DNA of 64,000 nt from Paragordius varius (taxonomy: Eukaryota; Nematomorpha), in contig OZ176052.1 in assembly GCA_964247055.1 (NCBI GenBank), positions 5,084,001-5,148,000 of the forward strand. Direction: 5' to 3'. The position numbers and the translations under genes were made by a program. Position 1 is the first letter of the stretch; each line of letters begins with the position of its first letter. The notes under the pieces are model-generated. The model was given only the letters and a program-made list of their open reading frames with translations, was not told where the DNA came from and did not search any database. This document shows, in pieces, positions 44,543-59,994 of the stretch.

Positions 44543-47500
44543 ATGGGTGAAAAATATTTTTCAAATTTTTTATTCGGAAACATTAATGAGGAAGGTGAAT
44601 TGGACGATAAGATTTTTGATGATGAGGTGCAAAATAGTTTGAATATGCTAAAATATGTTCCTGCTGTTCAAGAAATTGGCGAAAATGTATTTGAATCTAA
44701 TCTACGAAACGAAGACGATTCAGATATTGCCCCAAAAAATCCTGATGCATTAGATTATTCTGACATTCAATTGTCTCCAAATTTATTGGATGATGCAAAC
44801 GTATAGATTATTAAATTTTGTAGGTTGCCAATACTGAACAATTAAAAATGCCACTTAGGGAGCAGTTAGCGCCTCTGATTCCACCAGAGCTATCCAATAT
44901 AGATGTTAGAAATATTTTCCCACAATTTAAATATAATGAGGTTTTCTAAACGTTATTTTAAGATTTTGAGATTTAATAAATTATTTGGACCAGGAAAACA
45001 ATCTAGTTTACCGAAAATTTGGCGTAATTTTGGAAAACGCAAGAAAAAACTAATTCAACAATATAAACAAATGATTGATTCCGAGGCCAATCCGGTTAGT
45101 TTGAATCAGAATTTTGTGGAAGAGGCTGATAATATTGGGATTGAAATTTCAAATAATAGTGTGAATCACCGAGTTTTTGATGCAGAAATCGATGATGAAG
45201 TAATATATAATTATGAAAATTTAGATTCTATTTTTTCAGCCGCTAACACAGGAACAAATAAATGCTTATCACTATCCTACTTTGTATCCACCAAAAAATT
45301 TTAAAGCTCATTCCGTGACGTCCACACACTCCACTGATTCTTATTTGGTAATTTAAAGTTTTATTATCAAATTTATTTATACCATATTTCATTTAAAATT
45401 CATGTAACATGTTTTCTTTAACATTATTTTTCGCTTTAAAAACAACACTTACATAATTGTTAAAACAAGTTGTATAAAATAATGAAAAAGGTTATTTTAA
45501 CGCTTGGACACATACAACACATTTATTTCCCTTCGATTAAAAATAGCAGGCTTTTAAATTAAATACTTCAAAAAATATGGAAAAAATTAAAACCATGGTT
45601 TTCACATATATAAATTAATTAACTGATGTAAAAAATTTATTTGAAAATGTTTAATATTACCTATATAAGGTAAAAATTAAAAGTATATATTTAGTCAACA
45701 TGACATGTGTGCATTAGATAAATTCAAAAATAATACAAAATAAACCACTTTTTTATGTTATAGTGATGTTTGATGTGATTTAAATAAAAAATTTTAATTT
45801 TAGATTAAAAAATAAATAAAAACGATATTTTGCAACAATGTTGTAAAATAAAAATGGCGTCGAAGCAGTTTGATATGAAACTTTCTTTTTCAAAACTAAA
45901 TTTTATATAGATATTTCAGATTATTAATATAAATTTAATTAGGATAGACGCATAAGTTTAAATTGGGACTGTTTCTTTCGGTAGTTTTTTTAAAATCAAC
46001 TTAAATATAGTCCGGGGTATTGATACCCCAATTTTAATCGTGTTAAAAAACCGTTGAAATGAAACGATTAAAAAAAGCCATTGTTATATTGTAAATGACT
46101 AAAATCTAAAAGACAAGTTTTTTTTATAAAATCCAAACTTTTGCCTTAATTTTTTTTGAAATAACCTAAGGTTTTATTATTTTTACGTTTTGTATTTATA
46201 ATATCAATTATATTATACTTTATATTACAAAAGACATCAGCAGATACTACCGACGAGGATTGGGATGATGATTCTGATTATACATCCTCTGATAATTCTT
46301 CTGAATATCCACATCTCCCATTAAACGATAATGGTTTACTTTTTGATAGCTCAAATTCTAATCTAAATATGGACGATCCCACCATCTTTTATGAATGGGA
46401 ACGGGATGTTATCATTAACACAGTGGAGATTTTAGGCTTGGAATCATTTGGATCTGATGGGATGCCCTTGCCCGAAGCCTTATCGGCCCAAAATATAAAG
46501 GCAAAGTTAGGCATAACTGACGAGGAAGAAGATTATGTGGGATGGATACCAACGGCAACAATTCGGAATTATGAAGTATGGTTGGTTGGTTGGTTGGTTA
46601 TTCCTAAGTTGTAAACGACTTTTTGGATATAGTTTTCACTATTTCTTTCCATTTTCTTCTATCTTTTACCGCTAGATTGAGATCCTTTAATGTCATTTTA
46701 GTCTCCAGTTTTATCATATCCAACCACCTCATCGGTGGTCGGCCTCGTTTCCTTTGTCCTTCTACCTTCCCAAACATTGTATCTTTCTCTAGAGAATTCG
46801 ATCGCATGACATGACCAAAATATGTTAACTTTCTTTTCAGAATTATCTCCAGGATGTATGCACCCCTCATTCATAATAAGCTTTTTTTCAAATATCTACA
46901 GCACTATAAACAGTCAAATTATGTTGATTATCATACTTTTTTTCCATTATGAAATAAGGGATAAGTAATATTAAAAGTTTAATATACCTTGCCACATAAC
47001 TTGTAAGTTTGAATATGAAACCTGAGCCAGAAATATATATAACTATCAATTTCAATGAATTATTTCATCAAATCTCCGTTAATTAATAATAATTAAATTT
47101 TAATAAAAAAAATATATTTTAATTATCTTTAAAACAATCACGATGCGGATAATGACCGATATTATGAAGTGACTCTACTGAGTTTAACACTGTTAAAATA
47201 TATGTCAAAATGATATTTCTACAAAAGTTTTAGTTTATTTAAAATATTAGATTTTATACATAAATTTACAAAACTTTTGTTGTGAAATTTACAAAAATAC
47301 ATAATTATTATAATCACTGTCATACGCTTTTATACCTTCTGCTATTTTTTGGATGCGATATAATATAACGAAATTTATGGTTAATATTTATCTTCATTCT
47401 AGGCTGCTATGGCGCATCGACAATCATTAGCCATGGCAAACAACAATTTTGGCTCATTAACGAATACAACTAACAGTCTATTATCATTGGGATATAGTAA

Positions 47501-50500
47501 ATGATTTATTTAATTATTTATTGTTATATTAAACCCATAAAAAGTTGCAGTATAAGTAAAAGAACATTGCTAGTTAGATATTTTTAGATAACCTCAGCAA
47601 AAGAACAATATAGTTGGTGCGCATATAAAAGAATGTATTTTCGCCCTTTTTGCCACTTTCATCAATAATTTTGTTCTTTATTGTAAATGCGTTCCCAATT
47701 TTAAAGCTATATATATTTATTCAGACTGTATTTTATATAAAAAGATAGGCATATCTAACAAACAACTAAGAAACAAGACAATTATTTGTTAATATATTTA
47801 CATTTTTTCAGACAAAATGCAAACTATCAAGGCACAGTTTGATAAAATACGCGCACAAAATACTACATCTCCTTCTCAAAATGGTATATCTCGAATTTCC
47901 ATTTATTGATATACAACGTGGGAATGATAATTTATTTTTTAAATGTTTTATACCTAAAAATAGAAAAATCGGAAAAATCTTTTAAACCATTTTTACGGCC
48001 TATTAGTCCTAATTATATGGATATGGTTGATTGGGAAAAGGATATTATCATTAATGTTTCGGTAAATTTTAAATTTTAATAATTATTTTGTAAATATCTT
48101 ATTATATAATCAACAAAAAAACTGTGAAATTTATAACATTACGCTTAAATTTTATAATAAAATTTTTTATTTGATTTATTTAGGATTTAGATAATGATCC
48201 CACTTTAACTTACGAGTATTGGATGAATGAAGATGAAAATGTGGTGTATTTGGTAATAATTAGCAATTTTTTATTTTTAATTATATGTCCATGAGGTTAA
48301 TTTTTTAAATATTTCTTTAAGAATATTTTTAATGAGTTTGTCGGACCACATTTTCGCAAAAGATTCCGTGATATAGTTCCTTTTTTATTCATTTCAATGT
48401 TAAATAATTCATAACGCAATAATACTAACCTTACTTTCAACTCTAAAAAATAATTTATACCCTTCCTTCTTTGGTCGTGAAAATAAAATATATTCTTTGA
48501 TGTAATACTTAATCACATTTTTTTTATATTTCTAGGGAAGTTATCAATCACACCAAATTGACAAAATCTCGGATATGACTGAAATAGGGTTAGGAGCTAC
48601 TGGGAATGATACATATTATTACCAAATCTTTTATAAGGCAAGTTATGGGGGACCACCTCCCGTTCCTCAACTCTATGGTATTATGCAGGGGGGCGATTTA
48701 TCACCCCAAGGTGATCAAAATGGTGGAGCTATATCTGCTTTTATTTTATCTAACAATATCTTTAATTGGCTTTCCACCTCAGCTCTATTACAAAGTCAAC
48801 TTGGTTTAACATGTGTTTCCAGTCTAATCACGCTATCAAATAATACAAGGTATGTGGTTTTTAAAAAGGTAAAATATATTTTTCAAAAGGTGATAAGGAT
48901 GATTGTATTTACGACTCATGAGGTTACCATTACTTATTAAGGGCCGAAAAATATTTATCAGTTTTAATGTTCATTTGGATAAAGTTAAATTTGTATAATT
49001 GAGTTAAACAAATATTTTAACCTTTTATATTTCTAAGTTTTACGATTACATCCTATTTAAAGCATTTTAATATGCGTAAGAACTATATTTATGGGTCACA
49101 TCATCATAAAGGGTAGGACTCCGGATTCGGAGTTTTCATACCACGAAGCTATTTATAATTATAAAATTCTTACTTCGTGGTAACCTGAAGCGATTTTTTA
49201 CGTCACACATGCCCTTGTGGGCAACTAATGATTTTACAAATCATTAGAAATTGGCCTTTGCCGTTAGCTCATTTTCATATCCCAGCACACCGGGGCAGGT
49301 GGCGATAGGACATTGCTAAATTAATCATTGAGTTGTTCAAATAATTCTTATTATGAATAATCCGAAATATCCCCCATAATATAACATTTATTTTTATGGA
49401 TTTTACTCTTCATATAATTTCAAAAATAATCTTTATCATATAGCAATTTAACCCTAAAATTCATGTAATTTTCGTTTACACCTAATTTAATAATAAATGT
49501 AGCTCTTGCACCTTTTAATTTCAACCATTTCATTATAATGATTTACTTTTTATATATATTAATATTTTAACGTCACTAAAAATAATTACCAAACTGTAAT
49601 GTAAATATGCCAATAAAAAATAATTTCACTCAATCGTTTGTTATTATGGCCCTTAACATATATTTTAAGCTAAAATTATTATTAGAGTTAAATTTGATAT
49701 GTTGAAGGGTAGGTAGATTTGAAATTGTTAGAGATCAATTTAAATGCGAGGAGAATTTTTTAAGGGGCTATTTTTAATTGCTATAAGTAAATTTATGTGG
49801 TTAAGGGTAAATATATGTTTAAAGCAAATTTACAATAAAATCTTGAAATGTTTAACGAGGGTTCGAAATATTAAGGGTTTGCAAATGTTTAAGGGTGAAT
49901 TTTATATATGTTAATTGAATTGCAAATGTCATTGATTTTTTCAAACCAACCAAATTAACTAACAACAAATAAATAATACTATAGCACACCTAACTTTTTC
50001 ATACAAAATTATATTATTGTGAATTCTATGGGATAAAATGCATTAATGTTTTTCTTGCTGGTTAGTGGTTCCCTCGGGGGAGCTTTAATGCTTGGTGGTA
50101 GCAATAGTACTGTTTCTGGCTTGACCGGTGACTCTTCCATGTTAAATAACGAGAATGGAACAAGTGTTCACCAATCAGTTCTATCATTTTCTACCACACC
50201 GTTCGGATTAGATTTTAGTTTTGAAGCGCTGCAACATGCAACTCCAGCTTCAGAGCTATGGCCCGCATTTTATCCCACGTTTATGGGTCCGCTAAAACTC
50301 AAACATTTCCATCGACCTGTGTTAAAACGATACTCTCACGGGTTACTTGCCACACTTGCGCACATAAGTAACGCCAATGCCAAATATGTCGCTATTCAAG
50401 CTGTTCAAGATAGGGTTGAACAGTATGCTCTGGTAAAATATAATTTTTTTTTTAATATTGAGCAGTATCACATGGTAAAAAGTAGTTTTTTGCTAGAAAA

Positions 50501-53500
50501 TTAATAACAATAGCCTTGGTGCATATATTAAAATTGTTTTAGAATCATATAATCACGCCATAATATTTAAATGGTTTTTTTAAGATATACGGAATCTAGA
50601 TTTATTTTATCTTATATGTACGAATATTGCAATTGTTAATTTTGATTTTGCTGGCATTTTGGTTACAATTCTTCAAAAAAGTTACATTATTACACTTAAA
50701 ATTGTAGCAAAGAGAACGTGAAAGAATGGCAAGCGGTGGAGGAGACATGTTTTTTATGCATTCACCCGCGGATTTATCTGCACTTGATGGGGAATTAATA
50801 TTGGCTGAATATTCGGAGGAATACCCACCACTCATGATGAATTTTGGTATTTATTTATTAATAAACTAAAAATAAATATTATATTTTATATAAAAAATGT
50901 CTAAATTATAAATTTTTATTGCATATAATATATTTTTAATAAGGAATACGCCTTGTTAACGTATATTGCGATTGTTTATTTCTAAAGGTTTTTGTATTGG
51001 ACATATAGATGATTCATTGTTGTTAAAATATTTGTTTGTTTCGAAAATAATAAATTGCTGATTCATTTATAGATATTATATTTTAAAATATTTGTTTGTG
51101 AAATTATTTTTGCGGTTCAATAATTATAGGCATGGCCACATTAATAAAGAATTATCATAAACGTAAGCCTGGGAAAGAAGCCAATGTGCCCGAATTCAAA
51201 CACGGCACCACATCATACACTCATTCCTCGCCCTTTTTAGGTAGTTTGGCCCCTGGACAGAGAATTCAAGTAAATTAAATCCAAGTAGTGTTTATAAATG
51301 CTTAATTAATTGCCGACAAAGTTTTAACAAATAAGTTTTGCGTTTGATTGGAAAAATGTAGAATATTGCTGAATAAAATAAAGTTAATATAAAACTTTTA
51401 ATTTTTTTCTTTTCACGCAAAAAGGCTCTGGAAAATAACATGTTTCGCGCACCAATCTATGAACACACAATGCCTTCCACTGATTTTGTAATAATTCGAA
51501 CCCGTAATGGATATTACATTCGACAGGTTAAGGATATTTTCACCGTTGGTCAGGAATGTCCTCTCATTGAAGTCCCATGTCCAAACTCAAAGAAAGCCAA
51601 CATTTTCATGAGAGATTTTTTGCACGTAAATGTCGTTTTAAACATTTTGAATAGTTCTTTGTTTGAAAAAGATGCAATATAATATTTAAATAAAATTAAG
51701 AAAGATTAAATATATAAATAAAACATTTATTAGCAGCACGTTTTACCATGTTTTATTAGAATTTGCTGGAAAGTAGGTAATTTTCTAAATTTGGTTGATT
51801 TTATATCGTTATTCCAAACCCCTAGGTATTTTTAATGCGACTATTCCGAGCAAGTGCAGAAAAACCACCACAAATATACATGGATCAAGTTAAGCGAGCT
51901 TTCCCAACCATTGCAGAGAACTTGTTAAGGAAAAAATTAAAAACTTTTTCGGACTTTGATTTACCAGAAGAAGAATTGAGTAATAACTCATTATATATAA
52001 ATATATAATTTCGGTTTCGTAAAATTCCTTATATATATTTTTTATTAGATAAAATTAAAGGAGGAAAAAATAAATCTGATAAATCCAAAGGGACAGCTTC
52101 ATCCAAAGAAAGTCTGAAAAGGTTTATTATATATACTTTTTAATTTGGTATCATTATTTTTTGAATATCATATGGAGTCCATTTGGCATATTAAAACGTT
52201 TTCCTTAAGTATAAATTCTTAATAATTGGAGAATATTCCATAAAATTATATTAATGATGTGAATCACAATAAATAATTTAAGGAATGCCAAAAATCTGGC
52301 CTCTATTATTTAGTTTAAGATTGTCCTTTAGACAATTATTTTAACGTTAGAGAGCTTAATAATAAATTGATTAATAAAAAAGCATTCGCCTTTTTAATAA
52401 TCAAATCCAGATAAATACTATTTTTTTAGGTAAAACTTCTAAATTATAATGTCAAAATATATAGTTTAAGCCTTTAATTTATATTTAAATAAAATTTAGC
52501 AATACCTGTGATTTTGCAGCATGTGCCATTTTTTGATAATGATCAAACGCAGAAAAACAAAATAATTTTTTCTTATCTATTTTTAGCCTTGATTAATTTT
52601 ATATAAATTACTATACTAACCTTACACCTCTCTATCATATATATCACTTATATTTACAGAATTTTGCAAACATCAAGTTTTATTACCCTTTTAATTATTA
52701 ATTATGGTATTTGTCAAACCTAAGATATTGCTATTTAATAATAATAATAATAATATTTTAGATTTCAAAAACGGTTTCGAGTCTGGTATTTGCGGAGTGA
52801 TTTTCGCATCCCACCCGAGGAAGAGTTGAGAGAAATGGTTCGGCCTGAACATGCCTGTGCTTGGTATTCTGGTCTTGCTGCTGAAGCCAGACTCCTCGAT
52901 GCCGGTTATCCCCAAGCCCAGATTTTGGCCAGTGGGGGAGCCAATAACCCCAATGTTAGTGGCAGTGGTGGATCAGCAAATGGTATTTGATTGATGATTT
53001 TATCTATTGAGGAATATTTTTGAGTTTTGATTGCCCTAAATAAAATTTTTAGATAGAATTTGCATTGATATATCATGATTATGTATACATAGAAATGTAT
53101 ATGGAACTAAGTTGATGCTAAAAAATAATTTTATATTTTTGCCCCAGCTTTAATTTTTTATCAAACATCCTGGAGCATATATAAAGCTTTAGCATAGAAA
53201 GGTCATATATACACGAATTTTATGATTAGTTAAATAATAAAATATATATTTTGTAAAAAAATGTTATGGATAGATGATTCCTTTGGCCTTGGGGCCGAGG
53301 AAGAGGAGGAACTGAAAGTAGCTCCATGGAACACAACCCGGGCATTTTTAGCGGCTACTCGAGGAAAATGTCTTTTAGATTTGAATGGGGTAGCTGATCC
53401 TACTGGTAATATTTATATACAAATAAATTTGCAGTAAAAACATTTATAAAAATACAACCATATAAAACCTATTATCTTTAGTTTTGTTTAGAAAAATAAG

Positions 53501-56500
53501 ATATAAATTTATTTAACAGTAAGAATTGAGATTATAAAGAGAAATCATAAAACGTCTATATAAATCTTAATTTTTACTATGATTTGGGTTTACAGATATA
53601 AATTAGTAACAAACCCTTTTTATATTCACAATGTAAGGATTAAATATAAAATTAATGTTTTAAAAAAGTATGGATCTTTCTTTAAATACATTTCTCCATT
53701 AGGTTTTAAGTGTTGTCTGTATAATTTTAATTTTTTATAAACAAATATAATACCTTTTCAAAAGCTCAATAATTTAATGATATTATAATTAAACATTTTG
53801 TGTTACCCAAAAATAAAATGTAAGGTTGTGGCCAAGGATTTTCATACGTTCGAATTTCTCATAAAAATCGGGATGAACTCTCTACCCTACTTGCTAATAT
53901 GACTGGCAATGCTTCAACGTTCCCTCATAATAAACCTATCGCTCAAGTTACCCCCTCCGGGGCCATTTCACGCAAATCAGTGACTGGGACAGATGCTGAT
54001 TTACGTAAACTTAGTCTGAAAAATGCTAAACAGTTGTTGAGAAATTTTGATGTACCTGAAGAAGAGGTATGTATGATTATAGACTAGATTCACATCTCTT
54101 AACTTAAATCTTGATCGTTTTAAGGATTGAAATATAAAGACATTATTAGTGATACTTATGTTTTTACGTTGAATAAAGAAGTATTAATAATCGAAATTTT
54201 AATTAAATTTGATTATAAACATAACAATTAAAAAAAGACTAATATTGATTTATAAAAAAAAATTTATACATTCCTTTTATATTATAATCTATTATTTTTG
54301 GTTTAAAAATAAGAAATATAGATAATTGCTAATACCCTCAATTATATATGCCACAATCGAATCATAAAAATGTTAAAGAGCATCAAAAAAATTTCTTAGA
54401 ACTAATCTTCCACGTTTTATGCTTAGTTGTAATTCTATTGGTTACATGTACATATATAATCAAATATATATGTAATAGATTTGAACTGTGAAAAAATAAA
54501 AACAAAATAATTTAAATAAAAATAAACACTTTTTTATATTTTAGATTAGTTTATCATATGTATATGCTTAACCTAATTAATATAACCACAGCTTAAAAAG
54601 TTAACACGCTGGGAAATTATTGATGTGGTACGTACCCTTAGTACTCAACAAGCTTTGTTAGGAGATGATTCAGCCACAAAATTTGCCCGTGGAAGCAAAT
54701 TTACAGCCACTGAACATCAAGAAAAATTTAAGGAGGAATGTCAACGCATATTTGACCTCCAAAATAAGTAAGCGCTTTAAATCGAATATTCATTTTTTTG
54801 CAAGTATTGGTTACAATTTTCCACTTTGTGACGAAAAAGTAGTCTTTTCAATCTATTACAGCAGTAGTTCCCAATAGGGGGCGGGCACGAAAAATTTGGA
54901 GATAATTAAAAAATAAAACCAGAAACGAAGTGAATGATTTTAGGTCCAAGTTATCAAGATTTGTCACCGATATGAAAAATATTTTAAAAATTGCAAATAC
55001 AAGGATATCATTGATTGGGATTTCTATAATATTATAATAAATTTTACATTTATATCTTGGATTTTTTTGAAAGGGGTGCAAGAATTTTTATTTTTAATTT
55101 GGTGGGACGTGAACAAAAAAAGGTTTGGAACCACTGACTTATAATTATCTATGATTTGCATAACGTTTAAACATAATTTTTAGTCCAGGAATGTTTCAAT
55201 ATCTATAGATAAAAAGAAATTTTTTGAAATGATACCTTAAAATTTTTTACAAAAAATTTAATATTTAACTATCAGTGAGATATGTTTTAGAATCTTTGAT
55301 GAATTTTCTATCTTGTATAGGTGTTAAAATGTAGTCTACCATAGAATTTTGATTACCACTTGTATAAGTTATTAATTTCTTTGCTGGTTTCGTGAAGAGG
55401 ATATTGCAGATAGTAAGTCTAAGAGATGCGCAGTATTCTAATAATGTATCACCTTCTTTGTTACGGCTGCCAAAAGCGTTTCCTCCATGTATTCTCATAT
55501 AGTCTTGACCATTAGTGCCAACTGGGAATTGAAATCTCCACATATAAAAATTTTGTCATTTGGAGGTATTGCATGAGAAATGTCGTATAGTTGGTTCCAA
55601 AAAGCTTGTTTGGTTGCTTCGCTTAATCCAGACTGAGGGAATTAATAACTTATACAAGTGGTAATCAAAATTCTATGGTAGACTACATTTTAACACCTAT
55701 ACAAGATAGAAAATTCATCAAAGATTCTAAAACATATCTCACTGATACACAACATAAATTGATTGTAGCATTAATAACAATAAACAAATCCTATTACCAT
55801 AGTAACCAGAAACCTAAAATAAACTTAGAAAAACTACACCTTCCTGATCTTAAACTTCAACTCTCAGAAACTGTCAATGCATCGCTTAGCCTCAACCACA
55901 AAACATCTGAACAAGCTTAAGATAATTTTAAAAACAGCATCATCCCAAATGTGCTTAATTTTTGTGGCAGAAAGAAAATATACAGGAAAAACAACAAACA
56001 AATTTGTGGTGGTCAGAATCCATAAAACCTTTAATTAAAATTAAACGCAATAACTATAAAAGATGGAAACAAACAAAAGATAAAAGAGACTTGGAATCAT
56101 ATATCAAATCAAATAAAAATTTACAACAAGCCATCAATATTTCAGCCAACAAAAAAGCTTTGGATTTTGCTAAAAAACTAGAACAAGACATGAAAAATCT
56201 TAAGATTTTCCGAACAATAAATTCAGTTAACAATAATAAAAAGGACATTAAACATATTTCCTATATTAAAGATAAAGACCAACATCTAGCAACTGACTGG
56301 AGTGACATAAGCAATGTCTGGACCACATATTACCAAGAACAATTCGCACCAATACATGATTTTGAAACAATAAACCAACCACCAGCAATTGGTCCCCGAC
56401 CATTGATAACAATAGACGATGTAAGAGATGCCTTGGCCAAGATGATAACAAAGCAAAAGGTCCTTCTGAACTAAGCTGTGACATGATCAGAGCTTTACCA

Positions 56501-59500
56501 CAATGCATTATACATTTAACTAACATATTCAATCTAATCTTATCAACGAATCGCATCCCTAATGATTGGTCAAAAAGCACCATCATACCCATTTATAAAA
56601 ACAAAGGAGACTTACTCGTTTGTTCCTCCTACAGACCACTAAAGTTGTTGGAACACCCGTTAAAAATTTTTGAATCCATTATTGAATCAAAACTAAGATC
56701 AATCGTTAGTATACAGGAATCACAATATGCCTATAAACCAAACAGTAGCACAATCGATGCAATCTTCATTTTGAGAAGATTACAAGAGAACTATTTAGCG
56801 AAAAATAAAAAACTATATCATGTTTTTATTGATTTACAAAGGGCCTTTGATTGTATCCCCAGGAAGTTGATCACATCCACACTACGAGCCAACAATGTAG
56901 ATGATTAGATAATTAAATCAATAGAAATGATGTACTACAAAACAACAAACTCCGTCAGATTAACACTATGCAACACAGCTTTTATTCCTAACGAGAAGGC
57001 TTTATTAAGGATTTATCTTAATCCCTTTACATTTCATATTAATAATAGATTACTTAACAAAAGATATAAAACAGGGCTTACCGTGGGAGCTTATCTATGC
57101 TGACGAATCGTCCTCACCGCAACATCAATGGAAGAATTAAATCAAAAGTACAACACATGGAAATCACACTTAGAAAAGGGTGGAATGAAAATAAATATAA
57201 GCAAAACAAAGGTACTGATAACGGGTGAAACTGTATATGAACGACCTAAGTTTCCATGTGGAATATGTGATTAGATGTTAAACTCTATTCAATCCTATGT
57301 ACATCATGCAATAAGTGGATACACAAAAAGTGCTCGCTTATAAAAAGGACATTAATCAACAATGACAAATTTATATGTGAATCATGCAAAAATAAAACAA
57401 TAAATTACTCATCCACTTCCCTAAATTACGTTTATATGGCAGAAACCAAAATCGAATTGGTAAATAATTCCAAATACTTGGGCGATGTCATACATTATCT
57501 AGGTGGAATAAACCAATCAGTTAAATATAGATCCCAACAGGCTTGGGTAAAATATCATCAACTATTTGTCCTCAAAAATAAACACATATCAGAAAAAAAA
57601 GGTTTGATTTACAAAGCCGGCATACGTCCCATACTCCTGTATCGAGACTTGGCCGATGACAGATTCAATCGAGAAAAAACTAATGAACTTAGAAAAACGG
57701 ATGATTTATTCCAACCCAATAAGTCAAATTCAAATTTACATCAACTGTACCAAATCGAACCTTTAAATGTTATGCTCAGAAAAAATAGGCTTAGATGTTT
57801 CGGACACATCAAACGTTTTTCAGAACAATGGACAAATAAAATTTTATCCCTACATCCCGAAGGTAACAATCGCAGGGGTAGACCAACATTTAACTGGGAA
57901 AAAACAATAAATAATGATTTAAGTGTTGCCAACATTGATGATAACGCCTGGCAGGATCGTAAATATTACAGACAGCTTCTATACGGATACAATGGCTAGC
58001 TATTACACAAAGACGATACGAATATTTAACTATATTCATGGAATATAATTGATTGATTGATACAAAAATCATATTTTTACTCAAAACTTTTATTTTATTT
58101 TGGACTATATAATAATGGATAATTTTTAAGAGTTTTGGCCTCTAATGAAATACTATCGTCGGATGAAGGGAGCACTAGTCAGGATAGCGATTTCGAAGAA
58201 ATGGGTAAAAACATCGAGAATATGCTTGCAAATCACAAATCTAAATCAGGCGGTAGTAATAAATTAAATGCTAATGAGCCATATCAAAGCGCTAGTCGCA
58301 CCAATACACCTTCAGGCAAAACATCAAAAGATCAAAAGGAAAAACATAAAAAAGGTATATATTTATATATAATATTGAATTTTTACTTTGTTTACATTTT
58401 GTATAGTTTGTCGGTTTATAAAGTTTTGATTTTTTAAGGAACAATTTTTTTACATTCTTAATTATTTGTAATTATTAAGGTATTGTAAAACCTACTAAAT
58501 ATGATAAGTGATTAAAATCTTTATATTTTGATTGTATAGTGCATTATGTGGCAGTTATATCTATTTTCTGTTTAATATTAATACTGTTTATGTCTTTATA
58601 CTATTTTGCCAATTTTTTATATTTATTTTATCTATTTTTACTGCTTATAGTAAAAAATCCACTTCATACTACCAATCGAAAATTGCGGATTACTCGGACA
58701 TTTATTAATCCCGAAGGTTCATATATTTTAAAATTAAAATTGTTTGATTATAAAATTTATATTTTTATCATATACGCATTTTAGCTTAATTTTAAGTAAA
58801 TTTTATAATACATAATGCGTAATTCTCTTAATTTTGCTGTTTGAATATAAGTTTTTCATACAACAATTATATACTTTCATATAATAATCATTCAGGGAAA
58901 GAGTTTATACGGGTCGAAACAGTTCGGAACAATGGTGTCATTGAGGCGTATTTGCGCATACGTGAAAGTAAAGATCCTGAACTTTTGGCTTATTTTTCAA
59001 GGTTTTTTTTTGTTATAATATATTTTTAAATATATAAAAGTATATAAATATTAAAATAAAAAAATCAAGTTAGGTTATAACTTTTTTTTAGTAATCTATG
59101 TGTGAATAATTTATAAATTATCTATATGTGATATTCTAAAAATTACCAACATTTTGTAATACAGTGAGTTATTTAACGAATATGACATTTAAATATTGTG
59201 ATGTGAATGAAATCGTTTTTTTGCGTTTACATAGACCGGATGAAAGTAAGAAGCAAGAAATGTTGCGTGAAAAACGACGAATAGTTGAACAGTTGAGACG
59301 TTTACGAGCCAAGGAGGAAAAGGAAAGACTCAAAGCTTTGAATAATGAAAAAGACAACACAAGCGATAAAATTATGGCTGGAAAATTAAAAAACCAAGAT
59401 CAATTATCACCGAGTCCAAGCACTTCCAAAACACCGCTCCCTACCAACACTGATGACAATACTCTTTCGGACGATGTTAATAAACGCAAATTGGATAAAT

Positions 59501-59994
59501 TGACGTCTCACATTAACACCCTGCAAAAAAGGTGGGATTATTTTAAAATATGGTTAAATATTTATATATTTGATTGATATATATTGTTTTTGTCTAAAAC
59601 ATAGATATAAAGATATCTCAAAAGCAACAACCGATAAAAAAGCTCTTACTGAAGATCAATCCGAAAAACATGACGAAGAATTGAAAGTTTGTCATATTTT
59701 GTTAAAAAGATTTTATATGATCCCATTACTTTATTTTGTTATAATTATAATAATTATGTAGCTATTGACTAAATTATGATTTCATGTAACGAATGTAGGT
59801 TACGTTAACTGTTTCTTAAAACAATTTAGGCCTTATGGAATAATTTTAAGATATAATTATTCCATAAGTAAATTATAAAAAAAAATAAGATTTCTGTTAA
59901 AATATCCTTAATTAATATAACCATCATAACAATAAGCGCTTTAATTTGGAAAATTATATAAACTATATTTTATAAATATTTGCAATTATGCTGC

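Larger units (their letters stand above)
48184..54066 (+). other. TAF1: TAF1 DUF3591 (TAF7-binding, HAT-associated) core
   Basis: Encodes about residues 443-1125. Family landmarks: [174 protein letters not shown] and [17 protein letters not shown]. The stretch between NDTYYY (residues 489-494) and [12 protein letters not shown] (630 onward) is about 115 residues longer than in human TAF1 as I recall it, and is Ser/Gly/Asn-rich. The histone acetyltransferase activity attributed to this region is debated; TAF7 binding is structural knowledge. Confidence 0.92.

Noticed and set aside
49081-49330. Hammerhead ribozyme
   Set aside because: One stem follows GAAAA and ends in TC as a stem III would, but no CTGANGA precedes the other stem and there is one extra A, so the core is incomplete.
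59686-59760. TAF1 frame continuing past exon 25 ([10 protein letters not shown])
   Set aside because: Splicing at AAA|GTTTGT gives [16 protein letters not shown], matching the family; the read-through peptide does not.
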